Shown here: positions 36,645-46,467 of the stretch, piece by piece
Position numbering within the stretch: position 1 is the first letter of the stretch
How the letters are laid out: each line of letters opens with the position of its first letter
NCBI RefSeq assembly: GCF_014218335.1
Contig: NZ_AP023367.1
Location: forward strand, 3,535,501-3,599,500
Direction of reading: 5' to 3'
Source: Anaerocolumna cellulosilytica
Lineage (GTDB): Bacteria > Bacillota > Clostridia > Lachnospirales > Lachnospiraceae
Length of the DNA stretch: 64,000 nt
Position numbers and translations under genes: made by a program
Notes under the pieces: model-generated
What the model was told of the DNA's origin: nothing
Databases searched by the model: none
The model's input: only the letters and a program-made list of their open reading frames with translations

Positions 36645-36938
36645 CTAATAAAGACCGTATGAAGATATGTATTCTGCTATAGCTGCTACCATAGCTGCTC
36701 CAAATATAAAAGTAAATACCGTACTAATTCCTATAAAAATTAATGCTGCACGACAAAAGTTCCTTCTGCTGATATTGCCCTGTCCAAAGCCCCAAACAAA
36801 AAACATAACAATATTGACACAGGGTATAGCAAGTATCAAAAGTGTAACGACCCATTCTCCAAGAGAAAGCGGCGTTTCTAATTGACTTCCGTTATTAATG
36901 TTTTGAGGCTGATTAGTCTGGTAATCATTGTTTTCCAT
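36645..36938 (-). CDS. Small membrane protein, two TM segments
   Basis: 97 residues: a polar Asn/Gln-rich N-terminus (about 1-25), then two hydrophobic helices (about 28-50 and 65-88). AAAGGAG lies 7 bases upstream. It resembles small membrane proteins encoded next to DUF2752 genes in clostridia, and a DUF2752 gene is its upstream neighbour. No function can be assigned. Confidence 0.7.
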   Translation of the reverse strand: MENNDYQTNQPQNINNGSQLETPLSLGEWVVTLLILAIPCVNIVMFFVWGFGQGNISRRNFCRAALIFIGISTVFTFIFGAAMVAAIAEYISSYGLY

Positions 36939-37023
36939 TATTTATTCTCCTTTGTAATTTAATTTCATGAGCTTTCATAAATTTATTATTTCATGAAATT
37001 CATAATGTCTATCAATTTCTTTC

Positions 37024-37455
37024 CTATTTTATATACCCTGCTGCCTTTAAGACGGTTGCTACAACATTGTCTTTGTTATAAACCATAGGCGCTGTATTAG
37101 GAAATTCGTTCTGCATACGGTAAATATAAAAAAAGAAGAAAATCAACGTACATAGTATAACATAAAACTTAATAAAAAATCTATAATTTTTTAAGTTTTT
37201 TTTAAGAAATATGTAAAGAATAAATCCACCGATTATTAAAAACAATAAAGGGTGCATTTGCATGGATTCCTTTACTCGTCCGGTCAGCAGATATCCAGTC
37301 GCTCTTGTGATACCACAAGTCGGACATGGTATCCCGGCAATTAGAGTACTCAAGCATACAGTTCCAAACAGGAAGTTAATTATTGGTAATACAATAATAC
37401 ATAAAACAATTCCAATCCAGTACCTTTTTATTAAGTCCACAATAATATTTAACAT
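37024..37455 (-). CDS. DUF2752 membrane protein
   Basis: 143 residues with about three TMs and the DUF2752 signature CPTCGITRATGYLLTGRV followed by MHPLLFLI. The two Cys flanking the Gly turn are invariant in this family, whose function is unknown. It is probably transcribed with the 97-residue membrane protein downstream. AAGGAAGG lies 9 bases before the ATG. Confidence 0.85.
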   Translation of the reverse strand: MLNIIVDLIKRYWIGIVLCIIVLPIINFLFGTVCLSTLIAGIPCPTCGITRATGYLLTGRVKESMQMHPLLFLIIGGFILYIFLKKNLKNYRFFIKFYVILCTLIFFFFYIYRMQNEFPNTAPMVYNKDNVVATVLKAAGYIK

Positions 37456-37602
37456 CGTATAACCTTCCTTTGCTAAACTGATACTTTCATCCTATATTTA
37501 AGACTAACCCTTTACATCTTATAACAAAAAGAAAGCAGCTGCAACATACAAATTTTTTTAGAACTAATTCGCAGGTACAGCAGCTTGCATAAAATCTTTT
37601 AC

Positions 37603-39324
37603 TTATATATTATATTCAATTTCATACACAGAATCTTCGTTAAATTGAATCACCTTATACTGATTCAGTGAAAACCAGTGGTTTGAGAAGCTAACATCTT
37701 TCCCCAGCTCTTTTTCGTCTGTACCACCGCGTTCCTTAATCAGACGGTTATACTCTTCCTGACTTGATACTTTTATTCCGAATCCCCTTGCATTCACAAG
37801 TGGCAAATAGCTATAAGAATACTCTGAAAGACGAAGGATGTCTTTCACAGCCTTGTCACGTATTAAAACTACTACACCATCACTGATTCCTATGATATCA
37901 AAGGAATCCGGGTATTTAAAAGTAGCCCCACTGACTGGAATTATATCTCCAACGTGATAGATATTTAAATTGGTCTGCACATTTTTAATGCTGTTATCTA
38001 ACACGGAATAATAGTATTCCTCAAATATTTTACTGTTTAAGAACAGCCCTTCTTTTAAGAAACCTTTTGTTAGAACTGCTTCTTCTGCTCTGGATATAAT
38101 TCCGCCGCCGGCAACATCATATCCATCCACAATAACAAAACGTCCTGTGGCTTTACTATCTTTAAATTCATCAAAGGCTACCGGTTCCTTGGTTTCAACA
38201 ATAATCTCAGCAACGTCATTTATTCTTACTTTTTGGGATTTCTCATCCCCTGATAAAGTGCTTGCATCAATAACTTTCAATATAGATTTTATCTCGGCTT
38301 CTACTTCCGCAGTTGCCAGTTTGATTTTATATTTCTTTTTTGTTACTAAATCATTTTTACCCATCCAGAATACATTGGCTCGAAAACGATTACTCACCAC
38401 CGGAACTGCCTCCAGATGACTGATAATTTCTCCTCGTTTGTTAAAGAATTCATCCTCCACCGTTATTCCCACCGACTGTCCTGCCGACACCACCGTACCG
38501 GTATCCTTATTAGCCCAGAATTCAACCGTTTTCACTCTGGTTGTTTTATTTCCAGGGGTTATATGTATCTCATCCCCTTCCTTTAAAATTCCTGCTTCTA
38601 TTCTTCCTACAATAATTCTTCTGGCGTCGAATTTATATACATCTTGTATTGGAAAACGCAGTGGTTTACCCGAAAGTTCTTTATCCTTTGGTATGTCATC
38701 GATTGCCTCAAGTATAGGCTTACCTTTATACCAAGGCATCTCTTCTGACTTCTTTGCAATATTTTCACCATAAAAGGCTGAAATTGGAATATAATCCAGA
38801 GGAGTTACCTGTAAGGTATTCAAAAATTCATTAAACTCTCCTTTAATCTGAATAAATTTTTCTTCAGAATATGCAAGTAGATCCATTTTATTCACAATGA
38901 CATAGACCTTTTGTATACCAAGCAGTGATAATATATAACCATGTCGTTTGGACTGTTCTTTAATCCCTTCATTGGCATCTATTATCAAAAGAGCCGCTTC
39001 TGCACTAGCTGCACCGGATATCATATTTTTTAAGAATTCCTTATGACCGGGTGCATCTATAATTACATAATCTCTTTTCGCCGTAAAAAACTGTAGCTGG
39101 GTTGTGTCTATGGTTATACCTTGCTTTTGTTCTTCCTCAAAGGCATCTAACAGATATGCGTATTCAAATGGCTTTCCTTTTTCTTTGGAAATACGCTTTA
39201 CCCTGTCAATAGCACCTTCTGGAAGGGAATTGGTATCATACAAAAGTCTTCCGATTACAGTTGATTTTCCGTGATCCACATGACCTACCACTACAATTTT
39301 AACGGTTTCTCTATTTTCACCCAT
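37603..39324 (-). CDS. cysN: Sulfate adenylyltransferase subunit 1 (GTPase)
   Basis: Regulatory GTPase that, with CysD, forms adenosine 5'-phosphosulfate (APS) from ATP and sulfate. G1 [10 protein letters not shown]3 DAPGH and G4 NKMD are clear, with the elongation-factor-like domains after them. About 573 residues: the C-terminal 130 or so form an extra domain beyond the usual end and do not look like an APS kinase. Start choice is uncertain: AAAGGAC is 13 bases from ATG 39324 and only 1 base from ATG 39336. Last gene of the sulfate operon. Confidence 0.93.
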   Translation of the reverse strand: MGENRETVKIVVVGHVDHGKSTVIGRLLYDTNSLPEGAIDRVKRISKEKGKPFEYAYLLDAFEEEQKQGITIDTTQLQFFTAKRDYVIIDAPGHKEFLKNMISGAASAEAALLIIDANEGIKEQSKRHGYILSLLGIQKVYVIVNKMDLLAYSEEKFIQIKGEFNEFLNTLQVTPLDYIPISAFYGENIAKKSEEMPWYKGKPILEAIDDIPKDKELSGKPLRFPIQDVYKFDARRIIVGRIEAGILKEGDEIHITPGNKTTRVKTVEFWANKDTGTVVSAGQSVGITVEDEFFNKRGEIISHLEAVPVVSNRFRANVFWMGKNDLVTKKKYKIKLATAEVEAEIKSILKVIDASTLSGDEKSQKVRINDVAEIIVETKEPVAFDEFKDSKATGRFVIVDGYDVAGGGIISRAEEAVLTKGFLKEGLFLNSKIFEEYYYSVLDNSIKNVQTNLNIYHVGDIIPVSGATFKYPDSFDIIGISDGVVVLIRDKAVKDILRLSEYSYSYLPLVNARGFGIKVSSQEEYNRLIKERGGTDEKELGKDVSFSNHWFSLNQYKVIQFNEDSVYEIEYNI

Positions 39325-39346
39325 ATTTATAACCATGTCCTTTCCG

Positions 39347-39374
39347 ATACCTGTAAGTTTTCAGCCGCAGGTAT
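39347..39374 (-). promoter_or_regulatory. Hairpin just upstream of the cysN ribosome site
   Basis: A 7-bp stem ATACCTG/CAGGTAT (39347-39353 and 39368-39374, loop of 14) that ends two bases before GGAAAGGAC on the minus strand. It is another SD-adjacent hairpin. Confidence 0.4.
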
Positions 39375-39427
39375 TAAGTTGCGTTAAAAATCATGCAAAA
39401 TTGGATGCAAGCACAAATTGTGTATGA

Positions 39428-40228
39428 TTACATATATCCGTCCTTGCGAAGTTTCTGCATGGCATAGGCATCTTCCTGATCCTGTGCACGCCCGGCTCGT
39501 TCACTTGTCTTTGTATGTTTTAATTCTTCAATAATTTCCTCAATTGTAGTAGCGTTGGATTCTATTGTACCTGTACAAGGTGCGCAGCCTAAGCTTCGAT
39601 AACGTCTGCCATCTCTTGCAAAATATAAGTCAATCAAAGGGATATTTTCACGTAATATATATTCCCAGATATCTATTTCATTCCAATGTAAAATAGGATG
39701 TACCCGGATATGGTTCCCTTTCGGGAAATCTGTTTTAAACTGATTCCATAATTCAGGGGGCTGATTGGTGTAGTCCCACTCATAGTCCTTGTTACGTTCA
39801 CTAAATACTCTTTCTTTGGAACGGGAACCTTCTTCATCTCTGCGTACACCTAATATCAGACCTTCAAATTCATATTTTTCCACAACCTGCTGTAGTCCAT
39901 CCGTTTTTAAAGCTTTACAGCAAACAAGCCTGCCATGTTCCGGTCCCATTCCAGTATTAATAGCCTCTTCATTGGTATGTACAATTAAATCAATATGTAA
40001 CTCCTTTGCTATCTTATCCCTGTATTCTATCATTTGAGGAATCTTATACGTGGTATCCACATGGATAAACGGAAAAGGACAATACCCATAAAAGGCTTTC
40101 TTGGCAAGCCACATTAGTACGGTGGAATCCTTTCCGATTGACCAGAGCATACCTAACTTTCCAAACTTTTTATAAGCTTCTCTTAAAATATAGATACTTT
40201 CTGCTTCCAATTCGTCTAAATGATTCAT
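39428..40228 (-). CDS. cysD: Sulfate adenylyltransferase subunit 2
   Basis: Catalytic ATP-pyrophosphatase half of the heterodimeric ATP sulfurylase. The 266 residues hold the PP-loop-type motif [41 protein letters not shown] and the C-terminal [21 protein letters not shown]. It lies between aprB and cysN in an order that follows the reaction path. Its 127-base leader carries the repeat element and an 8-bp hairpin. Confidence 0.97.
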   Translation of the reverse strand: MNHLDELEAESIYILREAYKKFGKLGMLWSIGKDSTVLMWLAKKAFYGYCPFPFIHVDTTYKIPQMIEYRDKIAKELHIDLIVHTNEEAINTGMGPEHGRLVCCKALKTDGLQQVVEKYEFEGLILGVRRDEEGSRSKERVFSERNKDYEWDYTNQPPELWNQFKTDFPKGNHIRVHPILHWNEIDIWEYILRENIPLIDLYFARDGRRYRSLGCAPCTGTIESNATTIEEIIEELKHTKTSERAGRAQDQEDAYAMQKLRKDGYM

Positions 40229-40242
40229 TACAGTAATCCCTT

Positions 40243-40329
40243 GCTATCACGGTTAGTGACAGCGCCACATTAACAAGGTTGAAGGAATTGCTTGTGGCTC
40301 CCTTTCTCATCTATTTTCTTTCAACCTTG
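40243..40329 (-). promoter_or_regulatory. Two-hairpin leader element of cysD
   Basis: On minus: CAAGGTTGAA (plus 40320-40329 side) pairs with TTCAACCTTG (40274-40283) across a 36-base loop, a perfect 10-bp stem; then an 8-bp hairpin GCTGTCAC-TAACC-GTGATAGC (40243-40263); then AAGGGA and the cysD start. It has the same order as at cobA and fucI. Confidence 0.55.
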
Positions 40330-40355
40330 GTGAATATTACTTAACTACCCACTTC

Positions 40356-40673
40356 TTAATAAGAATTGGCTTTTGTACGGTCAATTGAAATTATTTTTTT
40401 ATTTCCGCCTGCATCCGTTATATGCCAATGTAGTTCATTTCCTTCCTCTGTTACATGCATAATTGATCCATTTCCTCCAATATCAGCACCCAGATAATAA
40501 GATATGGCTTCAAATTTACATTCCTTAAGGCAGGAAGTACATCCCCAACACTCTTTAGGGTACTTTATAAATGCCTTGCTGCCCTCCACTTCTTTAAATA
40601 ACAACGTTCCGGGACAGACCTCAATACATTTACCACAGCCGGTACATTTCTCCCGGTTAATGCGTATGCTCAT
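40356..40673 (-). CDS. aprB: APS reductase iron-sulfur subunit (AprB-like)
   Basis: Electron-transfer subunit of a flavin-type APS reductase. The 105 residues have two 4Fe-4S motifs: CTGCGKCIEVCP and CWGCTSCLKEC. It is shorter than dissimilatory AprB (about 150 residues), lacking most of its C-terminal tail, as expected for the assimilatory clostridial form. Its start overlaps the end of aprA by 17 bases. Confidence 0.9.
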   Translation of the reverse strand: MSIRINREKCTGCGKCIEVCPGTLLFKEVEGSKAFIKYPKECWGCTSCLKECKFEAISYYLGADIGGNGSIMHVTEEGNELHWHITDAGGNKKIISIDRTKANSY

Positions 40674-42348
40674 ATACTACCCCCCGTCCTACAAAAGCTC
40701 TTTTTATGATTTCAAATCTCTCATTCTTTCGGATTGAGTTAATATACAAGAAATAAGCCTCATCTTTTTCCTGAAAATCCAGGTTCTCCTGAAAAGAATG
40801 CCACCTGGTTTCCTTTCGGGCTTCTAAATGTACGATTACTGCTTCTGCTACCAAAAGCCTGTCAAGTAATTCATAGATTTTCATGAGGTCATAGCAATCT
40901 TTCGCATGAAGTCTTAATGCTAACTCCCTAAGTTCTCTAATACGGCTCTCTGCTATGACCAGTCTGCTTTGGTTATACCCATAATTGCCGGAAATACCGC
41001 CAGCGTATTCATCCATAACTTTTTGCATAGCCTCTTCTAATTGGAAAACTGTGTAAATACCCTCTGGATGATGAAGAAATTTGTTAACTGCTTCAAAGCC
41101 TGTTCTTTCATATTCTTGCTGCTCTTCCTTATATATTGTCTTAAATGTAGTCTCCTCTATGTATCGCAAGGCACTTAGTGCAGCAATTTCTCCCTCTGCC
41201 AAACTCCCTGTGACGTATTTTTGAGGACACCCGCCTGCTACATCTCCTGCGGCGTATAACCCCTTTATTGTAGTCTGTCTTCCGGTATCCACCCAATACC
41301 CGCTGGCCGTATGACCTCCTACAATATAAGGCTCCGTTCCTTCAATCTCCACATTTTCATGATTTGGGCCCTTCCCTCGCTCTAACCATTTTAAAGTCTG
41401 CGCCGGCGCCATATTCAGATATGCCTTTAGCAATTCTTCCTCTGCCTTTTCTCCAATGCCCTCGGTCTTTAAAAAACAAGGACCTCTTCCCTGCTTATTT
41501 TCTTCTATCGTTGAATAAACCCGGTTGGCAGTGGTTGGCGCACCATACTGCTTATCATAAAGTTCACCTGCACCATTAATCTGAGGTGCAGATACGCCTT
41601 GTGCTATGGTTCCGGTGGGAGCAATGGTATCTTTACACCGCAAAGCTATAAAACGCATCTCAAAGGTAGTCATCTCTGCACCACTGCGGATTCCCATCGC
41701 ATAGCCGGCTCCCGTGTTAAAAGGTGGATACCACATTTTATGTCTGGAAAGCCCTGGATTATTGGGCTTATATATACCCGCGGCACCTCCGGTAGAGCAT
41801 ATCACAGTCTTTGCAAAGATTGTATAAAAGGTATTCTTAAGAATATGAAAACCATAGGCTCCAATGATTTGATTATCCGCTACAATATAATCAATTATAT
41901 TCACTCGGTTAAAAACAGTAATGTTACTGTAGCTGTAAACCTGATTAGCCAATATGGGTTTTATGTTTTCTCCATTTATCTTTATATTACGATTTCCTCT
42001 GGTAACATACTCACCATCTTTATTCTTTAAGATAACAAGACCCATTTCTTCCAGATGCTTTGTTACTTTGTTAAGCCTCTCTGACATGGTCAACACCAGA
42101 TCTTCTCTTATGAGTCCTTCTGCATCCTTTTTCACATATTCCAAATAATCCTCCGGTGTATTTCCAGATACAATGTATGCATTTAAAGCATTTACACCTG
42201 CGGCCAGGCAGCCGCTTCGTTTTATATCCGCTTTTTCCGCAATCAACACTTCTTTATCACTTTGCTCTGCCAGAGTAATAGCAGCATAGCAGCCTGCCGT
42301 TCCACCACCAATGATTAATACATCCGTTTGGATTGTTTTCTTATCCAT
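40657..42348 (-). CDS. aprA: APS reductase flavoprotein subunit (AprA-like)
   Basis: FAD protein of the succinate dehydrogenase/fumarate reductase superfamily that reduces APS to sulfite and AMP. The 563 residues start with TDVLIIGGGTAGCYAAITL and include CSTGGAAGIYKP, GAGYAMGIRSGAEMTTFEMRF and GLYAAGDVAGG. The setting, with cysDN and a sulfate importer and without sat or qmo genes, argues for an assimilatory role in place of the thioredoxin-dependent CysH. The product sulfite needs a siroheme reductase that is not in this window. Confidence 0.92.
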   Translation of the reverse strand: MDKKTIQTDVLIIGGGTAGCYAAITLAEQSDKEVLIAEKADIKRSGCLAAGVNALNAYIVSGNTPEDYLEYVKKDAEGLIREDLVLTMSERLNKVTKHLEEMGLVILKNKDGEYVTRGNRNIKINGENIKPILANQVYSYSNITVFNRVNIIDYIVADNQIIGAYGFHILKNTFYTIFAKTVICSTGGAAGIYKPNNPGLSRHKMWYPPFNTGAGYAMGIRSGAEMTTFEMRFIALRCKDTIAPTGTIAQGVSAPQINGAGELYDKQYGAPTTANRVYSTIEENKQGRGPCFLKTEGIGEKAEEELLKAYLNMAPAQTLKWLERGKGPNHENVEIEGTEPYIVGGHTASGYWVDTGRQTTIKGLYAAGDVAGGCPQKYVTGSLAEGEIAALSALRYIEETTFKTIYKEEQQEYERTGFEAVNKFLHHPEGIYTVFQLEEAMQKVMDEYAGGISGNYGYNQSRLVIAESRIRELRELALRLHAKDCYDLMKIYELLDRLLVAEAVIVHLEARKETRWHSFQENLDFQEKDEAYFLYINSIRKNERFEIIKRAFVGRGVVYEHTH

Positions 42349-42441
42349 TTTCTACTCATTCCTTACCCTTTCTAAAAAATGTATAGCGATATGCACCGCT
42401 TGCTGTTCTTAATAATTGTTAGGGCTTAATATCCTATCTTA

Positions 42442-43500
42442 TTAAATAAATACCGGCATAGGGTCATTCTTTAGCTTATTTTCGAGGATTTTTGTGCCTT
42501 CTCCTTCAAATACATACAGGCGGTGTATTAAGACTGAAACTTCTTCTCCCACTTGCAGCGGTTCCTTTTCCAAGGAGCGATAACCGGTTAATTTACAGCC
42601 TTTTACATCCACTATAATTTCCCAGGATGAACCATGAAAACCAATCTGACTTACCACTCCTTTATCTGTGGCAGATGGGTTGGAGAATTCGCCTATTCTC
42701 CCGATTTCAATGAATTCCGGACGGATAACAGATTTTATTCCCTCTTTTGTAGCTTGAAATCCCTTTAATACACCTGCATTTTCAATAATACTAGATTCTC
42801 CGATAAAGTGGGCTACAAAGGGCGTTACAGGATATTTATAAATTTCTACCGGTGTTCCTTTCTGCTCTATACTTCCCTGATTGGTTACAATAATTTCATC
42901 CGCTACATCAATGGCTTCCTCCTGGTCATGGGTAACAAATATACTGGTTACACCAAGCTTATGAATCATTTCCTTTAACCAGGTTCTTAATTCCTTTCTA
43001 ACTTTGGCATCAATGGCGGCAAAGGGTTCATCGAGTAATAATACAGAGGGGTTAGGTGCTATAGCTCTTGCGAAGGCCACCCTTTGTTTTTGACCCCCTG
43101 ACAACTGGTGAGGATATCTCTTTTCAAGTCCTGTTAATCCTATCAAGCTGATAAGCTCCTCTACTCTCTTTTGTATAACGTCCTTCTTTACCTTCTTTAC
43201 CTGCAATCCAAAGCCAATATTTTCTGCTACCGTCATATGACGAAACAGTGCATAATTTTGAAATACAAACCCGATTTCACGCTCCCCTGGTGCCGTATCA
43301 TTAACACATTTTCCTTGGATGAATATATCTCCGGAATCTGGGACTTCGAGTCCTGCTAACATACGCAATATAGTGGTTTTGCCGCTCCCACTGGGTCCTA
43401 AGAGCGCAACCAGATTCCCCTTTTCTATGGAAAAACTAACATTCTTCGAAGCCCTGAAACTGCCAAAGGACTTATTTAGATTTTTAACCTCTATATACAT
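42442..43500 (-). CDS. cysA: Sulfate/thiosulfate ABC transporter ATPase
   Basis: ATPase of the sulfate importer, 352 residues: Walker A GPSGSGKTT, Q-loop VFQNYALFRHM, signature LSGGQKQR, Walker B VLLLDEPFAAID and H-loop THDQEEA, then a TOBE-like C-terminal domain. Start set at 43500, where GGAGG lies 4 bases before the ATG; the upstream ATG at 43533 would add 11 non-conserved residues. Gene order sbp-cysT-cysW-cysA is canonical. Confidence 0.95.
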   Translation of the reverse strand: MYIEVKNLNKSFGSFRASKNVSFSIEKGNLVALLGPSGSGKTTILRMLAGLEVPDSGDIFIQGKCVNDTAPGEREIGFVFQNYALFRHMTVAENIGFGLQVKKVKKDVIQKRVEELISLIGLTGLEKRYPHQLSGGQKQRVAFARAIAPNPSVLLLDEPFAAIDAKVRKELRTWLKEMIHKLGVTSIFVTHDQEEAIDVADEIIVTNQGSIEQKGTPVEIYKYPVTPFVAHFIGESSIIENAGVLKGFQATKEGIKSVIRPEFIEIGRIGEFSNPSATDKGVVSQIGFHGSSWEIIVDVKGCKLTGYRSLEKEPLQVGEEVSVLIHRLYVFEGEGTKILENKLKNDPMPVFI

Positions 43501-43567
43501 TTTGCCTCCATATTGCCAACTGACGGCATCCAACTATTTCGTAAAAGTCTCATATTCCTTCATTGCA

Positions 43568-44446
43568 TCACCTGTTTTTCTTGGCTCTCCATTCCACCAG
43601 ATTTCTAAGAATAAGAAGGATGACTGCCAATATAACTAATACAGAAGATACTGCAAAGGCAGCCATAAATTGATATTCGCTGTAGAGAATTTCAATATGC
43701 AGTGGCAGGGTATTGGTCTTCCCCCTGATATGTCCGGATACCACGGATACTGCTCCAAACTCTCCCATGGCTCTGGCGGTGCACAGAATAATTCCATATA
43801 ACAAGCCCCATTTAATATTAGGCAATGTTATTCTTAAAAAAATGGTAAACCCTTTTGCTCCCATGCTGGCAGCAGCCACTTCTTCATCATTTCCCTGCGC
43901 CTCCATAAGCGGTATAATCTCTCTGGCTACAAAAGGAAAGGTTACAAATATTGTGGCCAAAAATATACCCGGTAGTGCAAATACGATTTTCATATCCACT
44001 CTTTGTAAAAATCCATAGAACAATCCGTTTCTGCCGTAGGTTAATACAAATATCAATCCGGCTATAACCGGTGAAATGGAAAATGGAAGATCAATGAAAG
44101 TGGTTAGTAACTGCCTTCCCTTAAACTTAAATTTGGTAATGCACCAAGCAGCTATCAGTCCGAATATAGTATTAGAAATTACTGCTGTAAAGGTTGCCAT
44201 TAGAGTCAGCTTTAATGCTTTCACTGTGTATTCTTCTGTAACCGCACTAATATATGTACTTAACCCTTTCTTTAACGCTTCTGTAATTATCAATATAAGA
44301 GGAAGTACCAGCATAAAAAATAAAAATAAAATCGCTACAGCAATTAATATGCGTTTAACTGTGACTGCTTCTTGGTAGTTTCCTTTGACTGCCTTTTTCT
44401 TCTTTCTTGTTTGCAATGCGCTTCTGTCCGTTTTTTTATACTCCAA
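43568..44446 (-). CDS. cysW: Sulfate ABC transporter permease CysW
   Basis: Second membrane subunit, 292 residues with six TMs and the permease coupling loop (EEVAAASMGAKGFTIFLRITLP). The basic N-terminal tail (about 1-25) is longer than usual. It begins at TTG with AAGGAGG 7 bases upstream. Follows cysT by 12 bases. Confidence 0.94.
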   Translation of the reverse strand: MEYKKTDRSALQTRKKKKAVKGNYQEAVTVKRILIAVAILFLFFMLVLPLILIITEALKKGLSTYISAVTEEYTVKALKLTLMATFTAVISNTIFGLIAAWCITKFKFKGRQLLTTFIDLPFSISPVIAGLIFVLTYGRNGLFYGFLQRVDMKIVFALPGIFLATIFVTFPFVAREIIPLMEAQGNDEEVAAASMGAKGFTIFLRITLPNIKWGLLYGIILCTARAMGEFGAVSVVSGHIRGKTNTLPLHIEILYSEYQFMAAFAVSSVLVILAVILLILRNLVEWRAKKNR

Positions 44447-44458
44447 GCGTTCACCTCC

Positions 44459-45295
44459 TTATGCTTTTAAAAATCTATTCGTTTTAATGCGTATCAGGTT
44501 CATAAATAAAAGCATCAGAAAGGATACCAAAAGCATAACAATTGCAATTGCTGTAGCTCCTTCATAGTCAAACTGTTCCAGCTTTGACATAATTAGCAAG
44601 GGAGCTATTTCTGTCTTCATAGGTTTATTGCCGGATATAAATACTACCGAACCATATTCACCGATTCCTCTTGCAAAAGCTAAAGAAAATCCAGTTAAGA
44701 CTGGGCTTAGCAACTCCGGCAAAATGACTTTTCTAAATTTCTGAAAACCGCTTGCTCCAAGCATCAAGGAAGCTTCTTCCACCCCTTTATCCAGTTCCTC
44801 AAGTACAGGCTGTACGCTTCTAGTTACAAAAGGAATCCCAATGAATACCAACGCTATCGTAATACCCAAAAGGGTATAGGAACCTTTTATACCGACCTTT
44901 AGCAGTATACTGCCAAGCCAGCCATTTTCTGAAAACAAGGTGGTAAGGGCAATACCAGCCACTGAGGTCGGAAGGGCAAAAGGCAGGTCTATCATTCCGT
45001 CTATAAGACGTTTAAAAGGAAATTCGTATCGTACTATAACCCAAGCAATAATTACTCCGAATATGACGTTAATCAGTGCGGCTGTAAATGCACAGAAAAA
45101 GCTGACTCCATAGGCATGTAAAACCCGTCTGTCAAATGCCGCAGCCAAGAACTCCTTAACTCCCATACCTGCGGTTTTAAAAAATATTGTAGACAAGGGT
45201 ATTAAAATAATAATTGATAAATAGGCTATAGTAATACCTAAGGTTATTTTAAACCCCGGAATAACACTTGTTTTTCGAGTCATTTTAGTCTCCAT
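44459..45295 (-). CDS. cysT: Sulfate ABC transporter permease CysT
   Basis: First membrane subunit, 278 residues with six TMs and the coupling loop EEASLMLGASGFQKFRKVILPE; FARGIGEYGSVVFISGN is typical of CysT (CysU). Lies between sbp and cysW. A short ATTCT/AGAAT hairpin (45294-45315) abuts its GGAG site. Confidence 0.95.
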   Translation of the reverse strand: METKMTRKTSVIPGFKITLGITIAYLSIIILIPLSTIFFKTAGMGVKEFLAAAFDRRVLHAYGVSFFCAFTAALINVIFGVIIAWVIVRYEFPFKRLIDGMIDLPFALPTSVAGIALTTLFSENGWLGSILLKVGIKGSYTLLGITIALVFIGIPFVTRSVQPVLEELDKGVEEASLMLGASGFQKFRKVILPELLSPVLTGFSLAFARGIGEYGSVVFISGNKPMKTEIAPLLIMSKLEQFDYEGATAIAIVMLLVSFLMLLFMNLIRIKTNRFLKA

Positions 45296-45323
45296 TCTTC
45301 CAAACTTCTGAGAATTTGCATTT

Positions 45324-46364
45324 TTACTGTGTTAAGCCTTCGTATAACTGATCAAAAATACCTCCATCCGAAAAATGAAGCTTTTGTGCTTCCCGCCAGG
45401 TTCCGAATTTATCTGCTAAAGTAAATAATTTGACTTCTTTAAAATGATCGCTGTATTTGTCCTCTACACTTTTAAGTCTTGGACGGTAGAAATGCTTGGC
45501 AGCGATATCCTGCCCCTCTACCGAATATAGATACTCTATGTAAGCCTTTGCTACCTCTTCTGTCCCATGGTCTTTTGCATTCTCAGATACCACCGCTACG
45601 GAAGGCTCTGCAAGTATACTGACGGAGGGAACAACGATTTCAAATTTATCCGGCCCCAGTTCCTCTACTGCCAGATACGCTTCATTCTCCCAGGCAATCA
45701 ACACATCACCGATACTATTCTCTACAAAGGTAGTGGTAGCACCTCTTGCACCAGAGTCCAGCACTTCCACATTTTCATAGAGTTTCTGGACAAAATCTTT
45801 TGTCTTTTCTTCATCGTTACCAAAGCTTTCCAAAGCATATCCCCATGCTGCAAGATAGTTCCATCTTGCCCCTCCTGAGGTCTTGGGATTCGGAGTTATA
45901 ACAGATATATCTTCTTTAATTAAATCCCCCCAGTCCTTAATCGCCTTAGGATTACCCTTACGAACCAAAAATACGATTGTGGAAGTATACGGAGCACTAT
46001 TGTCATCATTTTTTACTTCCCAATCCTGCTCTAACAATCCCGAATCAGCAATTTCATCAATATCATAAGCTAATGCAAGGGTTACTACATCTGCCTCCAG
46101 CCCCTCAATTACCGCTCTTGCCTGCTTTCCAGAGCCACCATGGCTTTGCTCAACTTTTACTGAAATTCCCGTTTTTTCTTCGTAATAACTGGCAAATGCT
46201 TCATTATATTCCGCATAAAATTCTCTGGTCGGATCATATGACACATTCAGAAGCGTTACGATATTAGCAGAACTGCTATTCTTACTGCCATTTTGACAGG
46301 CCGTAGTACCTGCCGTTGCAACGATAAGTATTAATACTCCCAATAGAGATTTCATCCTCCCCAT
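45324..46364 (-). CDS. sbp: Sulfate-binding lipoprotein
   Basis: Extracellular sulfate-binding protein, first gene of the operon. A signal peptide ends in a lipobox (TTAC, Cys about 24), then [19 protein letters not shown] and [13 protein letters not shown], classic Sbp/CysP motifs that bind the anion without positive side chains. AGGAGG lies 7 bases before ATG 46364; a longer in-frame version from 46406 would overlap the promoter. A well-formed promoter with an upstream LacI-type box lies about 40 bases away. Confidence 0.95.
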   Translation of the reverse strand: MGRMKSLLGVLILIVATAGTTACQNGSKNSSSANIVTLLNVSYDPTREFYAEYNEAFASYYEEKTGISVKVEQSHGGSGKQARAVIEGLEADVVTLALAYDIDEIADSGLLEQDWEVKNDDNSAPYTSTIVFLVRKGNPKAIKDWGDLIKEDISVITPNPKTSGGARWNYLAAWGYALESFGNDEEKTKDFVQKLYENVEVLDSGARGATTTFVENSIGDVLIAWENEAYLAVEELGPDKFEIVVPSVSILAEPSVAVVSENAKDHGTEEVAKAYIEYLYSVEGQDIAAKHFYRPRLKSVEDKYSDHFKEVKLFTLADKFGTWREAQKLHFSDGGIFDQLYEGLTQ

Positions 46365-46404
46365 AATATAACCTCCTATTCCTATCAAATTACTATGTTT
46401 TAAC

Positions 46405-46459
46405 ATTATACTTGAGAACTTTTATCAATGCAAGGTAAAAAAAGTAAAACGTTTGCGTA
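46405..46459 (-). promoter_or_regulatory. Promoter of the sulfate operon with upstream operator-like box
   Basis: Minus strand TTGCAT (46428-46433), 17-base spacer, TATAAT (46405-46410). A 12-base box, AACGTTTGCGTA on plus (46448-46459), lies 14 bases upstream of the -35. The same box, spacing and core elements recur before lacI at 47644-47698. It lies between lacI and sbp, giving the sulfate operon its own transcript. Confidence 0.75.
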
Positions 46460-46467
46460 ACTTATGT

